Shown here: in pieces, positions 50,942-61,367 of the stretch | Position numbering within the stretch: the first letter of the stretch is position 1 | Layout: each line of letters begins with the position of its first letter | Assembly (NCBI RefSeq): GCF_002135375.1 | Contig: NZ_NEGH01000014.1 | Coordinates: 1-64,000, forward strand | Origin: Acinetobacter sp. ANC 4558 | GTDB lineage: Bacteria; Pseudomonadota; Gammaproteobacteria; Pseudomonadales; Moraxellaceae | Direction of reading: 5' to 3' | Length of the DNA stretch: 64,000 nucleotides | Notes under the pieces: generated by a model | Told to the model about the DNA's origin: nothing | Seen by the model: the letters and a program-made list of their open reading frames with translations, nothing else | Database searches by the model: none | Made by a program: the position numbers and the translations under genes

Positions 50942-52300
50942 CTAAATCACTTTTTTATTCTCACAACTTTCTAAATAATGCTCTAGAGAATCATCTAACG
51001 CATATAGCCAAGGCGTGTGATGCTCTTTCGCAATATTCCCTGTCATGACAGAGCGATAAACTTTGTCTCTAAAACTCATGATATTTTCTTTTTTATGCTT
51101 TTTCCATTGCATAAAAATTTCATGTACAGCATCGATATCAAAGTCTGGATAATCCGTGGCTGAGATTAACTGTTTAATATAATCGCCTTGAAATTTTGCC
51201 AACTCCTCATCCGTAGAAAGATTTTTTTCCGCTTTATGTAATACATGCGTATGATTCTTCATATATTCTATAGTGGGTATAGCAATCTCACCGAATATAA
51301 TATCTCGTACATACCATGCTTGAGCATCAAACATATTGAAGGTATACCATTGATCTTGCATACCTAAATAAAATAATTTTGGATTTTTTTCCCAGACAAC
51401 GCCTTGATATAGCCCTTTTGGATATAAGCAATTATGTGTTCTCAAACGTAAACTATTTTCAATAAATGGAAAATGATGTAGATATCCAGTACATAAAATA
51501 ATTGTATCTACTTTTGCTGAACTTCCATCTCCAAAATAAGCCGTATCTTCATCCACTCGAATTAACCGATGTTTTTCAGACCAATTCTTAGGCCACTTAT
51601 ACCCCATTGCTTTTTTTCGATAGCAGCTATAAATCTGTTTGGCTCCATATTTGTAGCATTGTGAACCAATATCTTCAGCGGAATAACTACTTCCAACCAA
51701 TAATACAGTTTTTCCTTTAAATTCTAAAGCATCCCGAAAATCATGTGCATGTAGAATTCGTCCATGAAATTTATTAAATCCGTCATAAGTCGGAATACGT
51801 GGTGTAGAAAAGTGACCAGAAGCAATAACCACATAATCAAATTGTTCTGAATAATGTTGCTGATTTTCATAGTCTTCAACAGCAACAGTAAACATTTGAC
51901 AATCTTCATCGTAACTAATGTGTTGTACTGCTGTATTAAATCTAACTAGATCTTTCACATTCGCTTTTTCAACGCGCCCCTTAATATAATCCCATAACAC
52001 TTCACGTGGTGGATATGATGCAATTGGTTTTTTAAAATGTTCATCGAAAGTATAATCTGCAAATTCTAATGCTTCTTTAGGGCCATTAGACCATAAATAA
52101 CGATACATACTTCCATGTACAGGATCACCATGTTTATCAATACCTGTTCGCCAGGTATAATTCCATAATCCGCCCCAATCATTTTGTTTTTCGAAACATA
52201 CTATTTCAGGAACTTCTTGACCTTTGGCCTTGGCTGATTGAAACGCTCTTAATTGTGCCATGCCACTAGGACCTGCACCAATAATCGCAATTCGACTCAT
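50942..52300 (-). CDS. Flavin monooxygenase, trimethylamine monooxygenase (Tmm)-like
   Basis: ATG 52298-52300 (GGAG 6 bases upstream) gives 452 residues. FAD motif [16 protein letters not shown] signature [16 protein letters not shown] motif VGSSYSAED. '[20 protein letters not shown]' and '[20 protein letters not shown]' are close to bacterial Tmm, which makes trimethylamine N-oxide from trimethylamine. Neighbour of an amine oxidase gene. Confidence 0.8.
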   Translation of the reverse strand: MSRIAIIGAGPSGMAQLRAFQSAKAKGQEVPEIVCFEKQNDWGGLWNYTWRTGIDKHGDPVHGSMYRYLWSNGPKEALEFADYTFDEHFKKPIASYPPREVLWDYIKGRVEKANVKDLVRFNTAVQHISYDEDCQMFTVAVEDYENQQHYSEQFDYVVIASGHFSTPRIPTYDGFNKFHGRILHAHDFRDALEFKGKTVLLVGSSYSAEDIGSQCYKYGAKQIYSCYRKKAMGYKWPKNWSEKHRLIRVDEDTAYFGDGSSAKVDTIILCTGYLHHFPFIENSLRLRTHNCLYPKGLYQGVVWEKNPKLFYLGMQDQWYTFNMFDAQAWYVRDIIFGEIAIPTIEYMKNHTHVLHKAEKNLSTDEELAKFQGDYIKQLISATDYPDFDIDAVHEIFMQWKKHKKENIMSFRDKVYRSVMTGNIAKEHHTPWLYALDDSLEHYLESCENKKVI

Positions 52301-52727
52301 TGCTATCTCCATTAGTTTTCGTTCTTCATACACCTCTAATTTTGAGAAAATTTAGGATTATCAATCGATAAAATACAATCCTAAATTTGAATACAACAAC
52401 TCAAAATAGGATATGAATTAAAAAGAATAGATGTACAACCTATGTAATAACGCTGTACAAATATCAAAAGATTTAAGAGGTTATCATGTTTTTTGATAGA
52501 TAACTAAACTTTAAGCAAAAAAATAAATTATGAATTTTAAGGACTAAATCGTCTTAAGTATTAAAAATACCGATTCTTGAATTCAATATAACTCAGGACT
52601 TTATAATTAGAATGCGTATTTCTACTACATGATTCATATACTTTATTAGATCTAGAAGGTAAAACCTTGACGATATTTATCATCAAGGTATCCATTCTCA
52701 GCCAATGAAGATAATCAATTAGGATGA
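52301..52727. other. Gene-free gap between the FMO and amine oxidase genes
   Basis: 427 bases, very AT-rich, with no convincing frame. A 65-codon minus-strand frame near 52561-52758 overlaps the amine oxidase end and lacks a ribosome site; I do not call it. Confidence 0.5.
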
Positions 52728-54038
52728 TCACGAATTTAGCTTTTGAGCCACTTCGCATCCACTTAAATAGGCGCCATGTACAGTACCAGTATAATTTAAG
52801 CTACAATGCTCACCTGCAAAATATATACGATTATCAATTGGTTCATGAAATAATTTTATCATCTCAGAATCATAAGCTAATGATGGGAAACTAAAAGAGC
52901 CATAACTATACTCATCCACTCCCCAGCGCGTTATGATTAATTTTTCAGCTTTTCTTGGAAGCATATTTACTTTATGCGCAAGACTATCCAAAATAAACAT
53001 CCATACTTCATCATCACTTGATTGATCTATAAAATCTGATTGTCTTCCACCAAATAACATTAAATAAACAGGCTTTTGATAAATACTGGATAAGTCTAAA
53101 ATATTAAAACATATACCATCAGACCAATAAAAAATACTATTCAAATTTTCAGATGCATCAAATTGAAATGAAAGTGGTTTTTTTAACTCAAAAAAGACTT
53201 TATTAAATGAACCAAAACCAATATTTTTAATCGCCTGAGTATATTCTTTTGGGAGTTCAGGCGTAAATTGAATAACATTATTTTTTAGCACTCCAGCAGA
53301 TACTGTAAGTACGAGATGAGATGCTAAATACGTATTATTATGATGGTCTACAATCTTAACATAATCTTTTTCCAGAATAATTTGTTGAATAGTTGTCTTT
53401 AATTTAATATTCAAATCATGTGAAATAGAGTTTACAACTTGTACATATCCTTGCTTGAAGATTACTTCGTCACCTAAAAAATAACCTTCAAAATTTGAAT
53501 AATTTGCAGGAAGTAATTCTAAATTGGTTGCAAATGGATCATTTGCAAGCCGTTCAAAAAAGCTAAATAATAATTCTTTCAAATATTCTTCAGGCAATAT
53601 TTCACCTGAATAGGTTAATGTAGAAATAATGTCTTTAACAGCGTCAAATGCTGATCGTTTATTTGAATGTGATAAAGCCTTTTCAATTGTTTTGATGTAG
53701 GACTGAAACTCTTCAACTTCTTGCCTTGAAAATTTCTCGCCATTGGAATGAAAATATTCAGATTCATCATAATTAAATACCGTTGTTTCTATACCATTTT
53801 TCTGAGTAATTTTCCAAATCGGATTATCAATAATGCCATGAATCCAAGATGCACCTAAATCAAAACCATCGGAACCAAAGCTCCTCGAGTCGATACGACC
53901 TCCAATGCGTGATCTTGCTTCTAAAACCACAACATTTTTACCAAATTCCTTTAATTTCTTTGCACAAGCTAAGCCCGAAATTCCAGCACCGATAATATAG
54001 ATGGGTAAATCACCTTCTTGTTTCTCAACGAGCATCAT
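52728..54038 (-). CDS. FAD-dependent amine oxidase
   Basis: About 436 residues from ATG 54036-54038 (a second ATG follows). FAD motif IIGAGISGLACAKKL, 'VVVLEARSRIGGRI', and C-terminal 'IYFAGEHCSLNYTGTVHGAY'. Similar to polyamine/monoamine oxidases; makes aldehyde, ammonia and H2O2 from amines. Same direction as the FMO gene, 427 bases upstream of it. Confidence 0.82.
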   Translation of the reverse strand: MMLVEKQEGDLPIYIIGAGISGLACAKKLKEFGKNVVVLEARSRIGGRIDSRSFGSDGFDLGASWIHGIIDNPIWKITQKNGIETTVFNYDESEYFHSNGEKFSRQEVEEFQSYIKTIEKALSHSNKRSAFDAVKDIISTLTYSGEILPEEYLKELLFSFFERLANDPFATNLELLPANYSNFEGYFLGDEVIFKQGYVQVVNSISHDLNIKLKTTIQQIILEKDYVKIVDHHNNTYLASHLVLTVSAGVLKNNVIQFTPELPKEYTQAIKNIGFGSFNKVFFELKKPLSFQFDASENLNSIFYWSDGICFNILDLSSIYQKPVYLMLFGGRQSDFIDQSSDDEVWMFILDSLAHKVNMLPRKAEKLIITRWGVDEYSYGSFSFPSLAYDSEMIKLFHEPIDNRIYFAGEHCSLNYTGTVHGAYLSGCEVAQKLNS

Positions 54039-54351
54039 TTTATACACTGATCTTTTTAATATAATTCATCATATAAAGAAAAATTTGGTTCGTACACTTT
54101 TATAAAAGCTAAATGGTAAATTTTGAATCATGAAAAATAATTCTTATTCACATACTGTCTAAAAATATGCCCCCCTATTTCACTTACCCTGTTGATCTAT
54201 ACTTAAGTTTATTTTGCGATATGCAGTCATCCGTTGATATTTTTATATTAAAGTGCATCGAATTAATAAAATCTTATAATTAAATTAAGCGTTCAATTAG
54301 AAACTTTGCTACCATCCATGTTTTAAAAATATTTGTGATTTTTTACTGTAT
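54039..54351. other. Gap between divergent amine oxidase and trmA genes
   Basis: 313 bases, AT-rich, must hold both promoters. I see no gene or strong repeat. Confidence 0.5.
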
Positions 54352-55434
54352 ATGACTTCATCTTATCAGCAACAACTTGATGCAAAAGTTGAACGTATTT
54401 CAGCGCAATTTGCCGAATTTAACCCACCTTCACTTGAAGTATTTCCATCGACTGAACAAAATTTTCGTATGCGCGCTGAATTTCGCATCTGGCATACAGA
54501 TGATGATATGTTCTACGCAATGTTTGAGCGTGATGATAGCCAGCAAAAAAAAGTCGTTCGCATTGATAAATTTCCAATCGCAGACCAAAACATTAACCAA
54601 CTAATGCCTATTTTACTGGATAAAATTAAAGCAGTTCCTGTGTTAGCAACGCGCCTCTTTGAAATAGATTTTCTCTCTACACTTAAAGGTGAAATGCTAG
54701 TTACACTGATTTATCATCGTAAATTAGAAGAAGATTGGGAAATTTCTGCACGTTTACTTGCAAACCAACTCAATATTAAAATTATTGGTCGTAGTCGTGG
54801 ACAAAAAGTTGTTTTATCTGATGATTATGTTGTTGAAGAACTTCAAGTTTTTGATCGTACTTATGCTTATAAACAAATTGAGAGTAGCTTTACTCAGCCG
54901 AATGCAAAAGTTTGTCAAAAAATGCTCGAATGGGCATGTGATGTAGCAGCGCAATCCAATCAAGACTTATTAGAATTATATTGTGGTAATGGAAATTTTA
55001 CCTTACCTCTTTCCACTAAATTTAACCGCGTTTTAGCAACAGAACTCGCAAAATCATCTGTATATGCTGCACAGTGGAATATTGAAAAAAATAATATTCA
55101 GAATATTCAAGTTGCCCGTTTATCTGCTGAAGAGTTTACGCAAGCTTACAATGGGGAACGCGAGTTTAGGCGTTTACAAGAAGCTGAGATTGATTTAAGT
55201 AGCTACGACTTTGATACTGTTTTTGTTGATCCACCACGCGCAGGTATTGATGATGATACGCTAAAACTTTTACAACGTTTCAAACGTATTATTTATATTT
55301 CCTGTAATCCAGATACCTTATATGACAATTTACAGACTTTAAACCTCACCCATACAATCACCAGATTTGCTTTATTTGACCAATTTCCTTACACACATCA
55401 TGTAGAGTCTGCTGTTTTACTTGAAAAGATTTAA
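54352..55434 (+). CDS. trmA: tRNA (uracil-54, C5) methyltransferase
   Basis: 360 residues, correct length. SAM motif [21 protein letters not shown], and the catalytic Cys in [10 protein letters not shown]. It makes ribothymidine at position 54 of tRNA. A hairpin at 55456-55498 follows. Confidence 0.95.
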   Translation: MTSSYQQQLDAKVERISAQFAEFNPPSLEVFPSTEQNFRMRAEFRIWHTDDDMFYAMFERDDSQQKKVVRIDKFPIADQNINQLMPILLDKIKAVPVLATRLFEIDFLSTLKGEMLVTLIYHRKLEEDWEISARLLANQLNIKIIGRSRGQKVVLSDDYVVEELQVFDRTYAYKQIESSFTQPNAKVCQKMLEWACDVAAQSNQDLLELYCGNGNFTLPLSTKFNRVLATELAKSSVYAAQWNIEKNNIQNIQVARLSAEEFTQAYNGEREFRRLQEAEIDLSSYDFDTVFVDPPRAGIDDDTLKLLQRFKRIIYISCNPDTLYDNLQTLNLTHTITRFALFDQFPYTHHVESAVLLEKI

Positions 55435-55455
55435 ACAATTTATTTCATTGTAAAT

Positions 55456-55498
55456 GCATTAAAAAGATCATGATTAATATCTATGTTCTTTTTAATGC
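55456..55498. terminator. Terminator after trmA
   Basis: GCATTAAAAAGA (55456-55467) pairs with TCTTTTTAATGC (55487-55498). Confidence 0.65.
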
Positions 55499-55674
55499 AA
55501 AATAACTACGTGTTTTATATAAATAAAATAATATATTTTTAAATTAAAAAAAATTATTTAGAACACATATTTTTACCTAATCTCCTTATTGATGAAGAAT
55601 TAAAGAGTTTTCGCTTGCATTTTTTTTTATTTTGTTTATATTTCGATCTATGTTTGGTTGCGTATGTAGGCTCT

Positions 55675-55899
55675 ATGAGTTTTTGGCAAAAGTTGTTTTC
55701 TGATGAACAACAAAACGAGCATAAAAATCAAATTGCTTGTGTTGAAAATGATTGCTCTTGTAAATCTAATGAACAACTTGTTGAAGCATTGTTAAATGCA
55801 ACAAATGAAGATGTCATCATTGGAATTAAAAAAGTTCTTGCTTCTCGAGGCTATAGCCGTAAAGAGTTAAATGATCTGCAGCATCTACCGTTACAATAA
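55675..55899 (+). CDS. Hypothetical protein (74 aa)
   Basis: ATG 55675 (TAGG upstream) gives 74 residues (MSFWQKLFSDEQQNEHKNQI). Contains three Cys around residue 25-30 (IACVENDCSCK), possibly a metal site, and a helical C-terminus. Function unknown. A perfect hairpin follows. Confidence 0.6.
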   Translation: MSFWQKLFSDEQQNEHKNQIACVENDCSCKSNEQLVEALLNATNEDVIIGIKKVLASRGYSRKELNDLQHLPLQ

Positions 55900-55910
55900 C
55901 GATGGATTCA

Positions 55911-55939
55911 AAAGGTACTTAGAGCATCTAAGTACCTTT
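55911..55939 (+). terminator. Terminator after the 74-aa gene
   Basis: A 13-bp perfect stem, AAAGGTACTTAGA (55911-55923) with TCTAAGTACCTTT (55927-55939). Confidence 0.75.
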
Positions 55940-56117
55940 ACAATAAAAAATCAAATCTTGTATTCAACAATTTATTTATTGTAATGAATCCGATACAAAT
56001 AATGAAATCCTTTATCTCTCTAAGTAATTATATAATTCTGCATTATCTGACAATTATGTTCGCAAAAATTGGCAACTCACAGTAAAATCATATAAGAAAT
56101 CACATTTATTACTTCAA

Positions 56118-56681
56118 GTGGTTAAATTGAGGATGCTGAAGCTTAAACAAAAGCAACGATACCCCTTAGGGGCACATTTAATCGTTAAACATTTTGGTTA
56201 TAGCCATCATGGCATATATGCAGGTCGTGGACGCGTAATTCACTACTCTGGATTCGCTCATTTATTCAAAAAGCATCCGATCGAAATGACCTCAATGGAT
56301 CAGTTTAGTTTCGGAAAACCTATAAAAATTCAACACTATACGAATCCTCGATTTCGAGGTAAATATGTTATTCGCCGTATGCGAAGCCGCATGCATGAAA
56401 ATAATTATCACCTGATTATTAATAATTGTGAGCACTTATGTACTTGGGCAATTACTGGGGTAGAAAGTAGCCCTCAAGTGCTTAAAATGATGAACCGCTT
56501 AACAACAATAGGATATGTAAGTTCAGTTATGAGTTATATGAATAGTATGATTTTAACTGTTACAACAACCTGTTTTGCACTGGTATTTTATATCAAGAAA
56601 AAATTACGCCAAAAAGCTAAAATGAAAATGCCAGCTCATCTTTATGTAAAAGACAAAGAACAAAAAAATCAATACAAATGA
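56118..56681 (+). CDS. LRAT/NlpC-fold acyltransferase-like membrane protein
   Basis: 187 residues from a GTG, with an ATG five codons in as alternative. LRAT-type triad: His in SHHGIYAGRG, His in VIHYSGF, and Cys in NNCEHLC. A membrane anchor follows at about 135-160 and a Lys-rich tail. LRAT-fold enzymes acylate or cleave lipids or peptides. Substrate unknown. Confidence 0.72.
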   Translation: MVKLRMLKLKQKQRYPLGAHLIVKHFGYSHHGIYAGRGRVIHYSGFAHLFKKHPIEMTSMDQFSFGKPIKIQHYTNPRFRGKYVIRRMRSRMHENNYHLIINNCEHLCTWAITGVESSPQVLKMMNRLTTIGYVSSVMSYMNSMILTVTTTCFALVFYIKKKLRQKAKMKMPAHLYVKDKEQKNQYK

Positions 56682-56843
56682 AATTCTATTACACTTCAAA
56701 TATTGCATTTTAAATGTTGATATTTACTCAATTTTATAAATATCATCATCTTATTAGAAAAAATTATTAAAATAGTTTTTATATAAAGAATGCCCATCCA
56801 TTGATGAGCATTTATTCTTTCAATGATTAAAGCTCTCATAGCA

Positions 56844-57053
56844 TTACTTACTAGCAGGAAGCCCCAACTCACTATCTTTTGCAAAGATAATAGACGCAAA
56901 TGCTGTCAAACCAAGACTTAGCGGCACTGTATAAATCCATAGTAGTATATGCAAACGACTCATTTCTGAAAGTGAGAAATGGATGATCAACGCTGCTAAG
57001 ATCAGAATACTAAAAAGCACAATTGCAAATCGAATGACAAAATTTTTAGGCAT
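56844..57053 (-). CDS. Small membrane protein (69 aa)
   Basis: The start MPKNFVIRFAIVLFSILILA (GAGGAAAT upstream) is preferred to an ATG four codons earlier. Two hydrophobic helices at about 5-25 and 37-56. Unknown function. Confidence 0.6.
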   Translation of the reverse strand: MPKNFVIRFAIVLFSILILAALIIHFSLSEMSRLHILLWIYTVPLSLGLTAFASIIFAKDSELGLPASK

Positions 57054-57791
57054 ATTTCCTCTCATTAAATTCTAATAATAGAATTAAGCATACACTTGAA
57101 AGCTACTGATTTATAGTTATTTTCAGTATTATATACAAAAATATTAATTAAAAAATAAAAGGATTAATCCTGTATTTTTAAGGTAATACCAATTTAAAGG
57201 CTAACTCTTTGTAAAAACAAGATGTATTTTTATTAAGCAATAATTACTTCTAATTTTTGAAGTAATATTCTATTGATCATTACTTTTATTACATCAATAT
57301 TTCACTAGATTTTCTTTTACTCTAAATTTTCAATTTAGAATCGATCTATAGTTCATTATATTTCCCACAGATTTAAGCATCAAAAGATGTTTATCAAGGT
57401 ATACCATACACTTTCATATACAAACTTCTCATAATTTTATAGAAACTCCACTTAAAATTATTAAAAATAAATTGATCTCTTATTAAAAAAATAGCTTAAC
57501 GTATTTATTAAAATCAATATTTTTTATCGAATGGTTAACTTAAGACTCTATAAATTAAACATTTTATAATTATTTTAATTTTCTATTTGCAAAAAAAAAA
57601 TAACCATGTATATTTTTCAAAAACAATAACTGAGTAAAAAATTAAAATAAAATATTTTAAACCTGCAAATCTTGGGAGAGTTTGTAGGTTTTTTTTAGTT
57701 CATACTAAAACAGCAGTATTTAGACCTAACTGTTTTAGTACAAAGATTTGGTTAACAATCATATTTATTTTTCAGATCATGATTTATCTAT
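57054..57791. other. AT-rich desert with an orphan terminator
   Basis: 738 bases with no convincing gene. AAACCTGCAAA (57659-57669) pairs with TTTGTAGGTTT (57681-57691), then a T-run on the plus strand, with no gene close upstream. It may end a lost gene or a small RNA. Confidence 0.55.
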
Positions 57792-58088
57792 TTATTCATA
57801 AAAATAAGTCATATTTTTTGATATCTTAACATTGTATTTTTTATATTCATTTTCACCAGTTTTACAAAGAATATTCACCATTTTATCTTTTGTAGCACTT
57901 AACATACATTTACCTTCAATAGAAAATATATTTTTATCTAAAGTATTACTATAAAATGTAATTTTACGATCAATTTGAAAGCCGTCAATTGTTGACGGCA
58001 AGTTAGTATTCGAAGTTCCTGTATCAAAAGAACACCCGATAAAAACACCACTAAAAATTATGCTAAGTGTAAATAATATAAATTTCAT
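57792..58088 (-). CDS. Small lipoprotein (98 aa)
   Basis: Signal peptide with lipobox FIGC (residues 16-19). The mature part is about 80 residues with two Cys (GKCMLSATK and NILCKTG) that may form a disulfide. Envelope-located. Function unknown. Confidence 0.65.
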   Translation of the reverse strand: MKFILFTLSIIFSGVFIGCSFDTGTSNTNLPSTIDGFQIDRKITFYSNTLDKNIFSIEGKCMLSATKDKMVNILCKTGENEYKKYNVKISKNMTYFYE

Positions 58089-58739
58089 GATACAGACTTC
58101 TCCTGAATTTTTAAGACCAAGTATGACAGCGCCCTGATACTTAAATAAAAATTAATCGTTACTTTAAATCTACGCTTTCAACTAGATGAATAAATAAAGT
58201 AGTTTCCCTATAAATCAAATATAATCAATATATTAACATTAAAGCACGCGCTTAGATTTGCTTAATACAATATAATATAAATAATGTAAATCTAGACCTT
58301 AGTACATTTAGCTTTTTTACATCAATATCCCCCCACACTGATCACAATTTATCCAAAACTGATAATCACAAGTACTAAATCAAAGGCAATCGCGTTAGAA
58401 CTAAAGTAAAAAATATTTATAAAACCAAATTCCAAGCCCAGTAATTAAAAGACCAATGCATGTATAAATGATATTGATTATCTTTCTGTATTTTTTCATA
58501 ATAGAACTTAGTAGGCTATCTTTACTTATTTTTATAAATATGAATATATAATAAAAGAATCATTCATTTTACGTCCATTATTTAAATTCACGGCAAACCC
58601 TCTATCAATCTATAAAAACAACCTGTTTAAATATCATTGCATATGCCTAGTACTCAAAAAACTACATCTTTAAGTAATAAAAATTGTAATTGATGCGATT
58701 TACAAAGCTTTTGAATACTTTATAGTTATCTATTAGATC
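58089..58739. other. AT-rich intergenic region before the first IS copy
   Basis: 651 bases with only one small frame (58401-58499) worth noting. No promoter, RNA or clear remnant identified. Confidence 0.5.
58401..58499 (-). CDS. Possible tiny membrane protein (32 aa)
   Basis: ATG 58497-58499 to TAG 58401-58403 encodes 32 residues: basic start MKKYRKIINI and one hydrophobic helix (IGLLITGLGIWFY). No strong ribosome site. Coding is uncertain. Confidence 0.35.
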   Translation of the reverse strand: MKKYRKIINIIYTCIGLLITGLGIWFYKYFLL

Positions 58740-59354
58740 TCTTTCATAAGTCAAAAAATGACCTATCTTTTACTGATTATTTGTATCGTAGAGTTTTAAG
58801 TATTCATGCTTAATCTGTGGATGAAATACATCGGTTCAAAGCTGCTTTCTGAAGAACAATTCAAGCGGTATACCGGCATCTCATAGTCAACTTTTTATTT
58901 GATAGTTGAGCAAGTGAATAAACATATTTCCGCTAAAGGCAGACCATCAAAGTTAAGTATTGAAGACCAGATTTTAATGTGTCTGCGCTATTGGCGAGAA
59001 TATCGAACTTCATTTCATGTTGCCACAAGTTATGGAGTTTCAGAACCGATAGCTTCAAGAATTGTACGTCATATTGAGGACTGTTTGGTTCGATCCAATC
59101 TATTTAACTTACCGAAAAAATTGCCCGAAGGTGCAGGCATTGACTGGAATGTTGTAATTGTAGATGCCACAGAAATACCCATATAAAGTCCTAAAAAACA
59201 GAAGAGTCGGGATCAAGCATGTATTTGGCAGTTTAAAAATATTCAAAATCCTTGCTGAGCGATATCTCAACCGAGGTAAAAGACTTGGTTTAAGACTCAA
59301 TCTAATTGCTGAAATTTATAACATGGAATTGAAGAATAAATGACTTATGAAAAA
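58740..59354 (+). mobile_element. IS5-family element, copy 1 (internally deleted)
   Basis: Left end TCTTTCATAAGTCA (58740-58753); right end TGACTTATGAAAAA (59341-59354). Same family as copy 2 but about 280 bases shorter: the middle of the transposase is missing. 615 bases. Confidence 0.8.
58821..59343 (+). pseudogene. IS5-family transposase, broken (copy 1)
   Basis: Starts MKYIGSKLLSEEQFKRYTGI, then a TAG stop near residue 22, continues through HTH and 'WNVVIVDATEIPI', then jumps directly to RVGIKHVFGSLKIFKILAE and the C-terminus. The second catalytic Asp region is deleted. Non-functional. Confidence 0.8.
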
Positions 59355-59401
59355 AGTCTAATAATTATACGATATTTACCGCCATTGATATCAGAAACCA
59401 T

Positions 59402-60273
59402 TTAAATAGGAAAAAGTTGATCCGTTTTTCTTAAATAATAATCAATCCAATTTTGTAAATAAGAATATGGATATGACAACTTATATGGTCTCATAAAATC
59501 AACAATATCTTGATATTCTTCTTGAGGAAGTGGCCCGTACTTAATTAATTCTTTAGGAGCAATCTCATGATCTATACCCAAATCAAAACCATGCATTGAA
59601 GCCAATTTTGCATATATCAAAACCTGTGGCTGTAAATAAAAATCATAATACGCAAGTGTATATTTAGCTGTGTCTTGAGCAATTTTTTTAATAAAAAATG
59701 GCTCTAATGTCTTTTTCATCCCTTCTAAATCTTGCTCTGCAAATGCAATATAAAGTTGGAAATCATATTTTCTAAGTTCAAGTTCTTTGGCAAATTGCTT
59801 AATTTTTGGTATTGGAGCATCAATAACTTTCTGACTGCGTTGTTTTAAACGTTCTAATTGTTTACCTTCCAACATCAGTAGAGTGTTGTAAATCATTTGA
59901 CGGTTTAAGCCATATTCATCTTCTAATTCTTCAGTGTCATTCGCAACTTCTTCAATATTTCGAATTAAAAAATCTCTGATTTCAGTACTATCACTCATCA
60001 GCATATGAAACATGGGGGCTTTAACATTGTTATAATCCGAACGAAAAAAGAAAGGCATAGGATCATCACGAGTCACACTATTTAAAATGCTTAACTTAGA
60101 ATAAACATAAGCTAGTTTTTTAAATTTTTTTAGATCCTGATCAAATAACCAAGCACCAACCATATGTGCATTAACCTCGCTTGAAAAATAATACATTACT
60201 ACAAATGGATTTCCATTGAGCCTGTTGCATACCAATAGTCAGAGATTTCCCCATTACATAAGATATCTTTCAT
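59402..60273 (-). pseudogene. Imm49-like immunity gene, 5' end interrupted
   Basis: The main frame (59402-60235) gives 277 codons; helical, charged, with 'NAHMVGAWLFDQDLKKFKKL' and an end 'YAKLASMHGFDLGIDHEIAP' that resemble Imm49 immunity proteins. Upstream, frame A from 60273 reads MKDILCNGEISDYWYATGSM before a stop at 60199, and together the two frames look like one N-terminus split by a frameshift. The IS copy 2 left end begins at its 5' edge. Probably inactive; family assignment is tentative. Confidence 0.5.
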
Positions 60274-61158
60274 AAATCAAAAAACGATCTATCTTTTGCT
60301 GATTATTTGTACCGAAGAATTTTAAATATTCATGCATAATTTGCGTATGAAATACGTCGATTCAAAAAAGCTTTCTGAAACACAGTTTAAGCGATATACA
60401 GGCATCTCATGCTCAACCTTTGATTTAATGGTTGAACAACTGAAAATGCATGTCCCTACTAAAGGTAGACCAACCAAATTGAGCATAGAAGATCAAATCC
60501 TTTTGTGCTTAAGTTATTGGCGTGAATACCGAACATTGTTCCATGTCGCTACAAGTTATGGTGTCTCAGAGCCTACTGCTTCAAGAATCGTCCGCCATGT
60601 AGAGGACTGCCTGTATTTAATGTACCGAAGCATTTGCCTGAAGGTGAAGGCATCGACTGGAATGTGGTGATCGTAGATGCCACGGAAATTCCAATACAAA
60701 GGCCTAAAAAAACAGAAGAAAAGTTATAGTGGCAAGAAGAAAGCACATACTTTCAAAGTACAGACCATCATTCATTATAGAACTCAGCAAATTCTGAATT
60801 TATGCACAAGTCGTGGTGCTGTACATGATTTCGAACTCTTTAAACGAAACTTGAATCAGATTCCTACAGGTGCCTTTATCCTTGCAGATAAGGGTTATCA
60901 AGAGATCTATACAATGTATCCAAATAGCTTATTGCCTCTAAAAGCAAAGAAGCGCTGCAAACTAGATCCCGAGCTAAAACTTTACAATCAAGAAATCAAT
61001 AAAAGAAGAATTGGAATTGAGCATGTATTTGGCAGTTTAAAAACCTTTAAAATCCTTGCTGGGCGATATCGTAATCGAGGCAAAAGACTAGGCTTAAGAT
61101 TCAATTTAATTGCTGGAATTTATAATATGGAACTGAGTAAAAAATGACTTATGAAAGA
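60266..61158 (+). mobile_element. IS5-family element, copy 2 (full length, ~893 bp)
   Basis: Inverted ends TCTTTCATAAATCA (60266-60279) and TGACTTATGAAAGA (61145-61158) match at 13 of 14 positions. Same orientation as copy 1. No clear target duplication. Confidence 0.82.
60347..61147 (+). pseudogene. IS5-family transposase with two indels (copy 2)
   Basis: ATG 60347 opens the HTH part (MKYVDSKKLSETQFKRYTGI). Relative to copy 1, 13 bases are missing near 60612, shifting the frame into a TGA at 60668-60670; an extra A in an A-run near 60705-60711 restores it. The rest runs on with DADKGYQ-type second Asp (ILADKGYQ) and RIGIEHVFGSLK with the Glu. DDE_Tnp_4-like. Inactive unless the frame is bypassed. 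Confidence 0.8.
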
Positions 61159-61367
61159 ACCTTATAGTTTATTAATATAGTCTTAACCATATTTAGCATC
61201 CAATTTTTTAGGATTTTTTGCACATTGGCAGATTTCCCCTATACTTTACATATACATCCTTCTCGCCATTTAGCTGATTCTTCTTTAATGAAATTCCCGT
61301 TGCTTAAAATGAAAATCAATCATAATTTTTTACAACATTTCTTATTTTAATTTCAAACCCCTTCAAA

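Noticed and set aside
52561..52758. 65-codon minus-strand frame after the amine oxidase gene
   Set aside because: It starts inside the amine oxidase gene, has no ribosome site and no protein-like pattern.
60705..60711. Programmed frameshift in the IS5 transposase A-run
   Set aside because: The shift needed is +1 and copy 1 has one A fewer; with the nearby 13-base deletion it is better explained as compensating indels.
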